A DNA stretch of 64,000 nucleotides from the NCBI GenBank assembly GCA_016716225.1, contig JADJWT010000001.1, positions 2,428,501 to 2,492,500 on the forward strand. The letters run 5' to 3'. Under the pieces are notes generated by a model. That model was not told where the DNA came from and made no database searches. It saw only the letters and a program-made list of their open reading frames with translations. This document shows, piece after piece, positions 1 through 8,738 of this stretch (its first letter is position 1; each line of letters opens with the position of its first letter). Origin of the DNA: Ignavibacteriota bacterium (GTDB lineage: Bacteria > Bacteroidota > Ignavibacteria > Ignavibacteriales > Melioribacteraceae). Position numbers and translations under genes: made by a program.

Positions 1-570
1 TATGAACTTGATGAATTAAAAGGGCAATTTGAGTTTAAAACAAAGTCGGATTATAAATTAATTTCTGCTCAAATTGTATCACGACTTGTATCAAAAATCA
101 GCGGTTATTTCATAATTTCAAAAGGTTCAATAGATAGTGTAGAAATTGGGCTTCCGGTAATAACGGATAAAGGTTTAGTAGGAATTGTGACGGATGTTTC
201 AAAAAATTATTCTACAATAAGAACATTGGAAAATAGTTTATTTAAAGTTGCAGTAAGAGATCAAAGAAGTAATGTAGATGGAGTATTAAATTGGGATGGA
301 AAAGACTTACAAATTAAAAATGTTCCAACAACTGAAGATATTGAAGTGGGTGACAGAGTTATTGTGTCTGAATTAAGTACAATAATTCCTCCGGCAATTC
401 CGGTTGGAGTTATATCAAATAAAGAAAGTACAATTTCCGGAATTCTCAGTAATATAAAAGTTAAACCTTTTGTGGATGTAAATAAAATTAAAAATGTTTT
501 GATCTTAAAAAAGAAGAAGGATTTTGAACTTGATTCTTTAATCACAAAAGTTAGTGGAGGATTAAAATAA
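1..570 (+). CDS. mreC: Rod shape-determining protein MreC (5' truncated)
   Basis: The frame is open from base 1 to the TAA at 568-570, so the N-terminal membrane anchor lies outside the window. The visible 189 residues match the periplasmic MreC beta-barrel region: a segment reading SAQIVSRLVSKISGYFIIS, then GLPVITDKGLVGIVTDV, then a C-terminal barrel with IPVGVI. MreC bridges the MreB cytoskeleton to the elongation machinery (RodA/PBP2) in the cell envelope. The stop lies inside the start region of mreD, and the order mreC-mreD-mrdA-rodA is the classic elongasome cluster, which supports the call. A shorter GTG-started frame from 187 is possible on paper, but homology-like sequence extends upstream of it. 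Confidence 0.9.
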   Translation, partial: YELDELKGQFEFKTKSDYKLISAQIVSRLVSKISGYFIISKGSIDSVEIGLPVITDKGLVGIVTDVSKNYSTIRTLENSLFKVAVRDQRSNVDGVLNWDGKDLQIKNVPTTEDIEVGDRVIVSELSTIIPPAIPVGVISNKESTISGILSNIKVKPFVDVNKIKNVLILKKKKDFELDSLITKVSGGLK

Positions 571-1052
571 GAATTTTCAAAATCATATTACCAATTTTCA
601 TTTTTTTACCGGTACTTTTTTTGCAATTTATTTTTGTTCCGATGATAGCAATTGGTTCAATAATTCCAAACTTAATTATTATTTTACTAGTTTATTATTC
701 GCTTAAATTTGGGCAATTAACCGGAACTATATTAGGTTCTATTTACGGAATTTTATTTGATATTATTTCCGGAGGAATTTTGGGAACTGCAATGTTTTCC
801 AACACTATTGCTGGATTTTCAGCCGGATATTTTTATAATGAAAATAAAATAGAATTTAATTTAGAAACAATGTTTTTTATTGTTGTAGTATTTATTTCTT
901 CCTCGTTAAACTCGCTATTCTATTTACTTTTAACAAGTTCCGAAATCAAATTAACTTCATCATATTTAGTGTTTGAAAGTGGTCTTCTACCCGGAATTTA
1001 TACTGCTGCAATCAGTATTCCGTTTGTAATTTTTAACAAAACTAAAAAATAA
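567..1052 (+). CDS. mreD: Rod shape-determining protein MreD (non-canonical start)
   Basis: A small, almost entirely hydrophobic protein of about 161 aa with several membrane helices, lying between mreC and mrdA as MreD does in elongasome operons. The frame has a TAG at 552-554 and no in-frame ATG, GTG or TTG until TTG at 621, which would remove half of the first membrane helix. A Shine-Dalgarno GGAGG at 556-560 sits 6 nt before ATA at 567, the start I chose; ATT at 573 is the alternative. The ATA overlaps the mreC stop (ATAA), implying translational coupling. The gene call is fairly secure; the exact start is inferred. MreD is a membrane partner of MreC and RodA in side-wall peptidoglycan synthesis. 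Confidence 0.78.
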   Translation: MRIFKIILPIFIFLPVLFLQFIFVPMIAIGSIIPNLIIILLVYYSLKFGQLTGTILGSIYGILFDIISGGILGTAMFSNTIAGFSAGYFYNENKIEFNLETMFFIVVVFISSSLNSLFYLLLTSSEIKLTSSYLVFESGLLPGIYTAAISIPFVIFNKTKK

Positions 1053-1053
1053 T

Positions 1054-2841
1054 ATGAGTGATAAAATATTTGGATCAAGATTAAGAAGAAATATTTTTAT
1101 TGCCGTAATAATTTTTGTTGGGGTTACATTTACTTTTCAACTAATTAAAATGCAGATACTTGAACATACTTCATATACTTTGCAATCAGATAACAATTCA
1201 ATAAAAAAGAAACCGCTGCAAGCACCAAGAGGGATTTTCTTTGATAGAAATTTAGATGTTTTAGTAAGCAACAAACCAACTTATAATTTGCACATTACTC
1301 CGGAATTATACGATACAAATTTTAACTCTACCATTGAGCAAATAATTGATATTGAAAAAGGTACAATAAATAAAATTTTTGACAAGAATAAAATTTATTC
1401 AAAATATTTACCGCGTATTATAAAACGAGATCTAAATTTTAGCAATGTTGTTTGGTTTGAAGAGCATAGTGAAAAATTAAAAGGTGTAGAAATAATTGTT
1501 GAAATGCAGCGAGATTATTCATATGGAATAAAGGGATCTCACATTTTTGGATATCTTAGAGAAATAAATTCAATCCAATTAGAAAAGGAAAAAAATAATT
1601 ATGATTTAGGAGATTTTATTGGAATTAGCGGGATTGAAAGATCATATGAAAAAATGCTTAGAGGCTCAAAAGGATATGAATTTATTTTAGTTGATTCCAG
1701 AAGAAAAACAATTGGCCGATACCTTGAGGGTTCACAAGATATAAATCCAACCAAAGGAAAAGATCTGATTTTAACAATAGATAAAAATGCTCAACAAGTT
1801 GCAGAAACAGAGTTCGAAGGGAAAACCGGATCGCTTGTTGCAATTGAACCATCAACTGGAGAAATTTTAGCATATGTTAGTGCGCCGGAATATGATTTAG
1901 AAGCCTTTGCAGCGTATACTTCGCGAGAACTAATAAACAAACTAAGCTCTGATCCGCAAAAACCGTTGTTTGATAGAGCAGCTAATTCAATTTATCCTCC
2001 TGGATCAACATATAAAATGTTAGGAGCAATAATTGGTTTAGAAGAAAAAATAATTGATGAACATTCAACTGTATATTGTCGTGGCGGATTTCAATTTGGG
2101 AATAGATTTTTTAAATGTCATGGAAATCATGGCAGTATTAGTGTTATTCCGGCAATTGAAAAATCGTGTAATACATTTTTCTATAAATTAATTTTAGATA
2201 TTGGTTTAGATAGATGGGCTAGGTATTTAAGAATGTTCGGATTTGGAAATAAAACCAGTTTTGATTTAAGTGCTGAAGCAAAAGGAATTGTTCCGGATAC
2301 GGAATATTATGATAGAGCGTTTGGTAAAAACAAATGGACAAAAGGAACACTTGTAAGTTTAGGAATTGGTCAAGGTGAATTTAGTGTTACAACTTTGCAG
2401 CTTGCTCAATATGCAGCTTTGTTAGCAAATTCAGGTAGAACAAAAACTCCACATGTTTTGCAAGGATATATAGAAGGAATAAAAAACGTAGATTTCAATA
2501 TTGATTATAAAGATAAAATTGTAAATATCTCTCAAAAAACATTTGATATTGTTCGAGAGGGAATGTTTAAAGTAGTTAATGGATATGGAACTGCAAGACA
2601 TATCAAACTACCGAATATTAATATTGCAGGAAAAACCGGAACTTCGCAAAATCCACATGGTGAAGATCATGCATTATTTATTGGGTTTGCACCATATGAA
2701 AATCCAAAAATTGCCGTTGCAGTTATAGTTGAAAATGTTGGTTTTGGTGGAACTCATGCTGCCCCAATTGCCCAAAAAGTAATAAAAGCATATTTAGAGA
2801 ATTTAGAAGGAAATAATTTTCCAATTTCAAGTGTGAATTAA
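1054..2841 (+). CDS. mrdA: Penicillin-binding protein 2 (peptidoglycan transpeptidase)
   Basis: A 595-aa class B PBP with a short cytoplasmic start, one membrane helix at about residues 13-30, a pedestal domain containing the APRGIFFDRN motif, and a C-terminal transpeptidase domain. All three active-site motifs are visible: SxxK as GSTYK (about residue 316), SxN as SCN (about 370) and KTGT in AGKTGTS (about 527). Length is normal for PBP2. It crosslinks lateral-wall peptidoglycan together with the glycosyltransferase RodA. The ATG lies 1 nt after the mreD stop, and rodA starts 2 nt after its own stop, so the four genes should be co-transcribed. Confidence 0.95.
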   Translation: MSDKIFGSRLRRNIFIAVIIFVGVTFTFQLIKMQILEHTSYTLQSDNNSIKKKPLQAPRGIFFDRNLDVLVSNKPTYNLHITPELYDTNFNSTIEQIIDIEKGTINKIFDKNKIYSKYLPRIIKRDLNFSNVVWFEEHSEKLKGVEIIVEMQRDYSYGIKGSHIFGYLREINSIQLEKEKNNYDLGDFIGISGIERSYEKMLRGSKGYEFILVDSRRKTIGRYLEGSQDINPTKGKDLILTIDKNAQQVAETEFEGKTGSLVAIEPSTGEILAYVSAPEYDLEAFAAYTSRELINKLSSDPQKPLFDRAANSIYPPGSTYKMLGAIIGLEEKIIDEHSTVYCRGGFQFGNRFFKCHGNHGSISVIPAIEKSCNTFFYKLILDIGLDRWARYLRMFGFGNKTSFDLSAEAKGIVPDTEYYDRAFGKNKWTKGTLVSLGIGQGEFSVTTLQLAQYAALLANSGRTKTPHVLQGYIEGIKNVDFNIDYKDKIVNISQKTFDIVREGMFKVVNGYGTARHIKLPNINIAGKTGTSQNPHGEDHALFIGFAPYENPKIAVAVIVENVGFGGTHAAPIAQKVIKAYLENLEGNNFPISSVN

Positions 2842-2843
2842 AT

Positions 2844-4073
2844 TTGGAATCAACAAATAAAATATTAGATAAATTTGATATTATTGTATTCATCACCATA
2901 ACATTATTAACTGCAATTGGTTTAGCTGCAGTATATAGTGCAACATACACTCATCCAACGGCATATGGAAATTTTAATAAGCAACTTTTTTCTGCATTTA
3001 TTGCATATATTTTATTTTTTATTGCTTACTTAATTCCCTATAAAACATATAGATTTATTTCAGTTCCGGTTTATGCATTTACGTTATTAGGCTTGGTTGC
3101 TGTAATATTTATTGGGAAAACAGTTTATGGATCTAAAAGCTGGGTTAGTTTTGGACCAATTGGATTTCAACCTTCTGAATTTGCAAAAATTGGTTTGATT
3201 CTATTTTTAGCATACTTTCTAACTAGGAAAAAAAGAAATCCTAATAATGTTTCTGATTTATTTTTGATTTCGGTAATTACCCTAATTCCGGTCGGACTAA
3301 TTCTGTTGCAGCCAGATATGGGAACAGCAATTGTATATGTAATTATTTCGTTAATAATGGTTTTCTGGAGTGGTGTAGATTTGTTTTGGTTCTTTTTAGT
3401 TATATCCCCTGTAATTGTTGTATTTGCTTCACTTTTCGGTCTTGCAACTTTTTTTATTTCAATGGCATTAGTCATTGGACTTTTAATTTACTTTAGAAGA
3501 AATATTTTTGTCAATGCATCAATTATTGTTTTAAATATATCCGCTGCATTTTTAATGGATTACGGAATAAATTTTTTAAAACCTCACCAGCAAAAAAGAA
3601 TTGAATCATTTATAAATCCGTCTGCAGATCCACTCGGTGCCGGATATAATATAATGCAAACAAAAGTGGCGATTGGCTCCGGTGGAATTATGGGAAAAGG
3701 TTTTCTACACGGAAATCAAACTCAATTAAGATTTATTCCAGAGCAATGGACAGATTTTATTTTTTGTGTAATTGGCGAAGAATTTGGATTTGTTGGAAGC
3801 ATTATTACTATTTCACTTTTTATAATTTTATTTATCAAACTTGTTAGTATTGCAACACACACAAAGAATATTTTTGGCAGTACGGTTGTTATTGGAATTT
3901 TAGCTTTAATGTTTACACATTTTGCAATTAATATTGGGATGAATATTGGCGTTGCACCGGTTATTGGTTTACCTTTACCTTTCTTAAGTTATGGCGGAAG
4001 TTCACTAATTGTAAATATGACTTTAATTGGAATTGCTTTAAATTTTTATAAAAATAGACGCGAACAAATTTAA
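2844..4073 (+). CDS. rodA: Rod-shape glycosyltransferase RodA
   Basis: A 409-aa polytopic SEDS-family protein. Visible family motifs include the FQPSEFAKIG segment, the periplasmic LRFIPEQWTDFIF segment carrying the conserved Asp, and the C-terminal GLPLPFLSYGGSS signature. It polymerises lipid II into glycan strands and pairs with the upstream PBP2. The start is TTG at 2844, 2 nt after the mrdA stop; no better ATG exists, and TTG starts recur in this window. It is the last gene of the elongasome cluster; pyrF follows after 14 nt. Confidence 0.95.
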   Translation: MESTNKILDKFDIIVFITITLLTAIGLAAVYSATYTHPTAYGNFNKQLFSAFIAYILFFIAYLIPYKTYRFISVPVYAFTLLGLVAVIFIGKTVYGSKSWVSFGPIGFQPSEFAKIGLILFLAYFLTRKKRNPNNVSDLFLISVITLIPVGLILLQPDMGTAIVYVIISLIMVFWSGVDLFWFFLVISPVIVVFASLFGLATFFISMALVIGLLIYFRRNIFVNASIIVLNISAAFLMDYGINFLKPHQQKRIESFINPSADPLGAGYNIMQTKVAIGSGGIMGKGFLHGNQTQLRFIPEQWTDFIFCVIGEEFGFVGSIITISLFIILFIKLVSIATHTKNIFGSTVVIGILALMFTHFAINIGMNIGVAPVIGLPLPFLSYGGSSLIVNMTLIGIALNFYKNRREQI

Positions 4074-4087
4074 TTATCGAGAAATTT

Positions 4088-4912
4088 ATGACAGCTCAAC
4101 AAAAACTTGAATCGAAAACAAAAAATAAATTTCACATATGTGTAGGATTGGATACAGATTTAAATTTGATTCCATCACACTTTGAAAAAAAACTAAACTC
4201 TGTTTTGGAATTTAATAAATCAGTAATTGAAGCAACATTAAATTATGCATCATCATACAAAATTAATTTTGCTTTTTATGAAAAATTTGGAACAAAAGGA
4301 TTTGATATTATCGAAAAAACTGTTGATTTTATTGGTCGAGAGACATTTATAATTGCGGATGCAAAAAGAGGAGATATTGGAAACACTTCGCAAAAATATG
4401 CTGAATCAATTTTTAAATATTTTAATTTTGATGCGGTTACATTGCATCCATACATGGGAAATGAATCTGTTAATCCTTTCTTGGAATTTAAAGATAAAAT
4501 AAGTTTTATTTTAGGATTAACATCAAACAAAAGTGCTGAAGATTTTGAAAAATTAAAATTGGAAAACGGAAATTATCTATATCAAGAAGTAATTAAAAAA
4601 ATCAATGAATGGAATATTCATAATAATTGTGGGATCGTTTTTGGTGCTACAAAACTTGAAGAATTAATTCAAAGTTTAGAATTGTTTAATAACATGCCGA
4701 TATTGCTTCCCGGTGTTGGTGCGCAAGGCGGAAGTCTCGAAGATGTTGTTAAAACATTTTATCTGAATGGGAAAAGTAATTTTATAATAAATATGAGTCG
4801 CGGTTTATTATTTGTTGATGATTCAAAAAAATTTCAAAAAAGTATTGAAGAAAAAATAATTTCATTAAATGCAAGTGTGAAAAATCAAATTGATGATTTG
4901 AGTATAAAATAA
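4088..4912 (+). CDS. pyrF: Orotidine 5'-phosphate decarboxylase (type 2)
   Basis: A 274-aa protein beginning with the ICVGLDTD phosphate-site signature. It carries the catalytic Asp/Lys array in ADAKRGDIGNT (about residue 90), followed by TLHPYMG and the LLPGVGAQGG loop near the C-terminus. Length and motif spacing fit the longer bacterial subfamily 2 rather than the E. coli-type enzyme. It converts OMP to UMP in pyrimidine synthesis. It sits 14 nt after rodA in the same orientation, so it may be transcribed with the elongasome genes. Confidence 0.93.
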   Translation: MTAQQKLESKTKNKFHICVGLDTDLNLIPSHFEKKLNSVLEFNKSVIEATLNYASSYKINFAFYEKFGTKGFDIIEKTVDFIGRETFIIADAKRGDIGNTSQKYAESIFKYFNFDAVTLHPYMGNESVNPFLEFKDKISFILGLTSNKSAEDFEKLKLENGNYLYQEVIKKINEWNIHNNCGIVFGATKLEELIQSLELFNNMPILLPGVGAQGGSLEDVVKTFYLNGKSNFIINMSRGLLFVDDSKKFQKSIEEKIISLNASVKNQIDDLSIK

Positions 4913-4978
4913 TTATATTTCAATAAGAATTTTTTGAAAACTTAGATTTGCCATTTTACTAATTATTTTAGAAAAATA

Positions 4979-6448
4979 ATGCAGTCTTCACAAAAAATAT
5001 CCGAGAAAAAAATCCACCAAATTTGGGCACACCAAAATTTTACAAATGAACTAAAAACTTTTTCCGGTGAAGAAATTGAAGTTCTGTTTCCCGGTGAATA
5101 TAATAATGATGAAACCGGTCCCGATTTTAAACATGCCAGAATTAAATTAGGTAATCTCACTTTTATAGGCGATGTTGAGATTGACCAAGATTATTCGGAT
5201 TGGAAACGGCATGGGCATAATATAAATAGAAATTATAACAAAACTATTTTGCACATTTGCGTAACAAACAATTTAAAACAAAATTATGTTTATACAAGTG
5301 ATGGAAGAAAAGTTCAATCATTATCTTTGGAGAATTTTATTTCAATTGATGAAATTGAACCAATGAATATGAGTAATTCAAAAAGTTCGGACAAAAATTT
5401 TGAGCTGCGATGCAGTTCGGAAATTAATTCAATCGATAAAAAAATAATTGAAAATGCTTTATTAAATTATGGATTAAAGAGATTTGAAAATAAATGTTCA
5501 AATGTATTTACTCGGTTAAAGGAATTAAAATTTCTAAATGATCTTAAACTTAATGAACCGGTAATTAGATATGAATTGACTCAAGAATTTAATAATAAAG
5601 TTTTTTTGCAATCAGAATTTAGAGATAAGGAAATTTGGAAACAGTTACTTTATGAATTTATATTTGAAGCGCTTGGATATTCGAAAAATAAAAAGATTAT
5701 GCAGAAGTTGGCTCAAAATGTAAATCTGAAATTTATTTCAAAAATTAATTTAGATGAAAAATTCCAATTAAAGTTAGAATCAATTTTGTTCAAAATTTCC
5801 GGTTTGCTTCCGGAAAATATTTCTTCAGATGAAGAAAATTATGTGAGAAATTTGAATGAAATATGGAATCAAGAAAAACAAAATTACGATGGTAAATATT
5901 TTGATGAAACTCAATGGCACTTTTTAGGTCAGCGACCACAGAATTTTCCAACTATTAGAATTGCCGGCGGAATAAAAATAATTGAGGCAATTTTAAATCA
6001 TAATTTAATTGGACATTTAATTAGAAAATTTTCGGAAATAAAAAAGGAAGCGGTTTTAATTAATTCAATAAGAAGCTTGTTTGTAATAAAAGCTAATGGA
6101 TATTGGGCTGAACATTATGTTTTTGATAAAAAATCAAATATAAAATTGAATTATTTAATTGGCGTTTCACGTGCCGATGAGATATTCGTAAATGTGATTT
6201 TACCTTTTTTATCTGTTTATTTTGAAGTTTTTGGAAATCATAATTTATCTAAAAAAGTGTTAAAAATTTATAATGAGTACGAGCAAAAATTGGATAATAA
6301 AATTGTAAGGGATGTTGCACATGGTTTAAATTCTGTAGGAATTGAAAAGAAAACAATTTATGCTCAAGGTATGATTGAAGCTTTTAGAAATTATTGCAGT
6401 AAAAATAAATGTTTGGAATGCGAAATTGGGAAAACAATTTTTAATTAA
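4979..6448 (+). CDS. DUF2851 family protein
   Basis: A 489-aa soluble protein. The N-terminal half has the pattern I recognise for DUF2851: KKIHQIWAHQ near the start, then NNDETGPDFKHARI and FIGDVEIDQDYSDWKRHGH, which contains acidic and histidine residues in an order reminiscent of a nuclease fold. The C-terminus ends with a four-cysteine segment (YCSKNKCLECEIG). This family is common in Bacteroidota and Ignavibacteria and has no established function. The gene is separated from pyrF by 66 nt. Confidence 0.85.
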   Translation: MQSSQKISEKKIHQIWAHQNFTNELKTFSGEEIEVLFPGEYNNDETGPDFKHARIKLGNLTFIGDVEIDQDYSDWKRHGHNINRNYNKTILHICVTNNLKQNYVYTSDGRKVQSLSLENFISIDEIEPMNMSNSKSSDKNFELRCSSEINSIDKKIIENALLNYGLKRFENKCSNVFTRLKELKFLNDLKLNEPVIRYELTQEFNNKVFLQSEFRDKEIWKQLLYEFIFEALGYSKNKKIMQKLAQNVNLKFISKINLDEKFQLKLESILFKISGLLPENISSDEENYVRNLNEIWNQEKQNYDGKYFDETQWHFLGQRPQNFPTIRIAGGIKIIEAILNHNLIGHLIRKFSEIKKEAVLINSIRSLFVIKANGYWAEHYVFDKKSNIKLNYLIGVSRADEIFVNVILPFLSVYFEVFGNHNLSKKVLKIYNEYEQKLDNKIVRDVAHGLNSVGIEKKTIYAQGMIEAFRNYCSKNKCLECEIGKTIFN

Positions 6449-6537
6449 CTGAACGGAATTTTACGTATTTCTATTTTAAGATACTTTGTTTAACTCAATA
6501 AAAAATTACATCAAAATACTTAATTTTGCTAAGGAAA

Positions 6538-7140
6538 TTAATTATTTCCTTTTAGTCGATTTATTTCATCTCTTAATTTTGCAGCTCTTTCGTAATCCTC
6601 TTTTTCCAATGCTTCTCTTAACTGATCTTGCAAAGAAGCAACTTTAGTTTCAGAAGATTGCTTTGGAAATTGTTTAGCTTCAAAATCATTCGCAATTTCA
6701 AAAGATTCTTCAGATTCATCATTTTCTTCACCGGAAGGTACAAAAGATGCAGCACGCATAACTTCTTCAGAAACAAAAATTTGTGAACCCGTTCTAACTG
6801 CCAAAGCTATTGCATCACTTGGTCGTGCGTCAATTGTATTTGTTAAAGTTGACATTTCAATTATAATTTTTGCATAAAAAGTGTTATCGCGTAATTCATC
6901 GATATAAACTTCTAAAATTGTTGCGCCCATATCATCAACTAAATTTTTCATTAAATCGTGAGTCAACGGTCGCGGAGGTTTTATTCCTTCAATTTCCAAT
7001 GCAATTGACTGAGCTTCAAATGATCCGATAATTATTGGTAATCTTCTTGTGCCGAATGATTCTTTCAATAACAAAGCGTATGCTCCGCCGGCTGATGGAC
7101 TTGATGATAATCCTAAAATATCTACTTGAACTTTTTCCAA
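6538..7140 (-). CDS. Bifunctional nuclease-domain (DUF151) protein with C-terminal UVR motif
   Basis: About 200 aa. The bifunctional-nuclease domain starts with VQVDILGLSSSPSAGGAYAL and includes IIIGSFEAQSIA, RPLTHDLM and the DARPSDAIALA signature. A linker follows, and the protein ends with a UVR helix-loop motif reading EKEDYERAAKLRDEINRLK. I chose the TTG at 7140-7138 because the domain begins there and an AAGG lies about 12 nt upstream. A longer frame to ATG at 7227 would add 29 residues unlike the family. UVR motifs mediate protein contacts in UvrB/UvrC and McsA-type proteins; the cellular role here is not known. It is divergent from the ClpS-like gene. Confidence 0.85.
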   Translation of the reverse strand: MEKVQVDILGLSSSPSAGGAYALLLKESFGTRRLPIIIGSFEAQSIALEIEGIKPPRPLTHDLMKNLVDDMGATILEVYIDELRDNTFYAKIIIEMSTLTNTIDARPSDAIALAVRTGSQIFVSEEVMRAASFVPSGEENDESEESFEIANDFEAKQFPKQSSETKVASLQDQLREALEKEDYERAAKLRDEINRLKGNN

Positions 7141-7236
7141 ACCGAATCTATACCTTAATATGTTTAAAATTACTAATTTATATGAGCAATATAAAAAAAA
7201 ACATCTTAATTTAATATTTAATCTCATTTATAAAAA

Positions 7237-7545
7237 ATGATGCAAATTTCACCAAAATTAAGTTTTGAAAATCCAGATCAACAGCTGAAACCGGAATTTT
7301 TTGAAGATACAATTATTGATGCTGGATATAGAGTTTTCTTATTTAACGATGATATTCACACATTTGAAGAAGTTATAATTCAGCTAATTAAAGCAATAAA
7401 TTGCTCGTTTGAAAAAGCTAAATCTCTTGCATTTGAAGTTCATGTAAAAGGCAAAGCAATGGTTTTTGCGGGTGAAATGATAAATTGTTTAAAAGTTACA
7501 TCTATTCTTGAGGAAATTGGACTTCATACTCAAATAGTTGGATAA
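7237..7545 (+). CDS. clpS: ClpS-like ATP-dependent protease adaptor
   Basis: A 102-aa protein with the ClpS core: YRVFLFNDDIHTFEEVI, with the conserved N-D-D and the threonine of the N-degron pocket, then a helix of the type FEKAKSLAFEVHVKGKAMV and a C-terminal strand. ClpS delivers N-end-rule substrates to ClpAP/ClpCP. Two consecutive ATGs at 7237 and 7240 could start it. It diverges from the nuclease/UVR gene. Confidence 0.85.
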   Translation: MMQISPKLSFENPDQQLKPEFFEDTIIDAGYRVFLFNDDIHTFEEVIIQLIKAINCSFEKAKSLAFEVHVKGKAMVFAGEMINCLKVTSILEEIGLHTQIVG

Positions 7546-7629
7546 AACTAAAAATTTATAATTATCGTAATTGCAAATTGGTTTTGTTAAATTTGTTCTT
7601 TCAATAATTCAAAAAAGGATAATTAATTT

Positions 7630-8709
7630 ATGCAGATTGGTTTAGTTGGATTGCAATATTCTGGTAAAACGACACTTTTTAATATACTTTCCGGAACAGA
7701 AAATAATCCAAATGTAGTTTCAGATAAAGCCGCAGTAGAAGTTGTAAAAGTTCCCGATGAAAGATTGGATTTACTTACTGAAATATTCAATCCAAAAAAA
7801 ACTGTAAATGCCACTATTGAAGTTTATGATATTCCCGGTTTACGTACGGCTGACGATGGAAAATTACGAATTACATCTTCGTTCTTAAATGAAGTTAAAA
7901 ATAATGATGCACTTTTCTATGTGATAAGAAAGTTTAAAGAAGATTCTGTTCCTCATCCCATGAATAAAATTGATGTTTGTGAAGATATATCATTTTTGGA
8001 AAATGAATTTTTATTTCATGATATGGCGTTTTTGGAAACAAGGATGGAAAAAATTAAAAGAGAAATTCTGAAAATAAAAGATGAAAGATTAAAAAGAGAA
8101 ATTCCGGTTATTGAAAAATGTATGCAGCATGTTGAAAAGGAAAAACCATTAAGAAGTTTAGATTTGGATGAATCTGAAAGAAAATTACTCTCAGGCTATC
8201 AGCTAATGACGTTGAAACCTTTAGTAATTGCAATTAATTTTGATGATGGCTCTATGGATATTATTAATTCTGAAATTCAAAAAGTTGCAGATTTATTAAA
8301 TGATACGAATGTTAAAATCATTCCTTTTTTTGCAAAACTTGAGTTGGAGCTTTCCAAACTGGAAGATGAAGATAGAGAATTGTTTATGGCAGATTACGGA
8401 ATAAAAGAATCTGCATTAAGCAAAATTTTAAAAGCTTCGTATGAAGCATTAGGATTGCAAAGTTTTTTTACAGTTGGGGAAGATGAAAATAGGGCGTGGA
8501 CAATTAAGAAAAATTATACAGCGCAAGATGCTGCCGGTGTAATACATTCGGATTTTTATAGTAAATTTATTCGTGCGGAAGTTGTTGGATATGTAGATTT
8601 TATGAAATATAAAACTTTTGCAAAATGTAAGGAAGCCGGAGTTTGGAAACTTGAAGGCAAAGAATATATTGTGCAAGATGGTGATATTTTGAATATCAGA
8701 CATAGTTAA
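7630..8709 (+). CDS. ychF: YchF/Obg-family GTP/ATP-binding protein
   Basis: A 359-aa protein beginning MQIGLVGLQYSGKTTLFN, a P-loop of the GxxxSGKT form, followed by a switch region with YDIPGLRTADDG (DxPG), an internal helical domain (about residues 125-190) and a C-terminal TGS-like DUF933 domain (AWTIKKNYTAQDAAGVIH to the end). The P-loop departs from the usual PNVGKST of YchF, and an NxxE-type G4 motif is not obvious (AINFDD instead), so it may be a divergent paralogue rather than the housekeeping protein. It stands alone, 84 nt after the clpS-like gene. Confidence 0.83.
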   Translation: MQIGLVGLQYSGKTTLFNILSGTENNPNVVSDKAAVEVVKVPDERLDLLTEIFNPKKTVNATIEVYDIPGLRTADDGKLRITSSFLNEVKNNDALFYVIRKFKEDSVPHPMNKIDVCEDISFLENEFLFHDMAFLETRMEKIKREILKIKDERLKREIPVIEKCMQHVEKEKPLRSLDLDESERKLLSGYQLMTLKPLVIAINFDDGSMDIINSEIQKVADLLNDTNVKIIPFFAKLELELSKLEDEDRELFMADYGIKESALSKILKASYEALGLQSFFTVGEDENRAWTIKKNYTAQDAAGVIHSDFYSKFIRAEVVGYVDFMKYKTFAKCKEAGVWKLEGKEYIVQDGDILNIRHS

Positions 8710-8738
8710 AAATTTATTATTAAAATAAGGTGAAAATC

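Noticed and set aside
261..545. Minus-strand 94-codon frame
   Set aside because: Antisense shadow of mreC.
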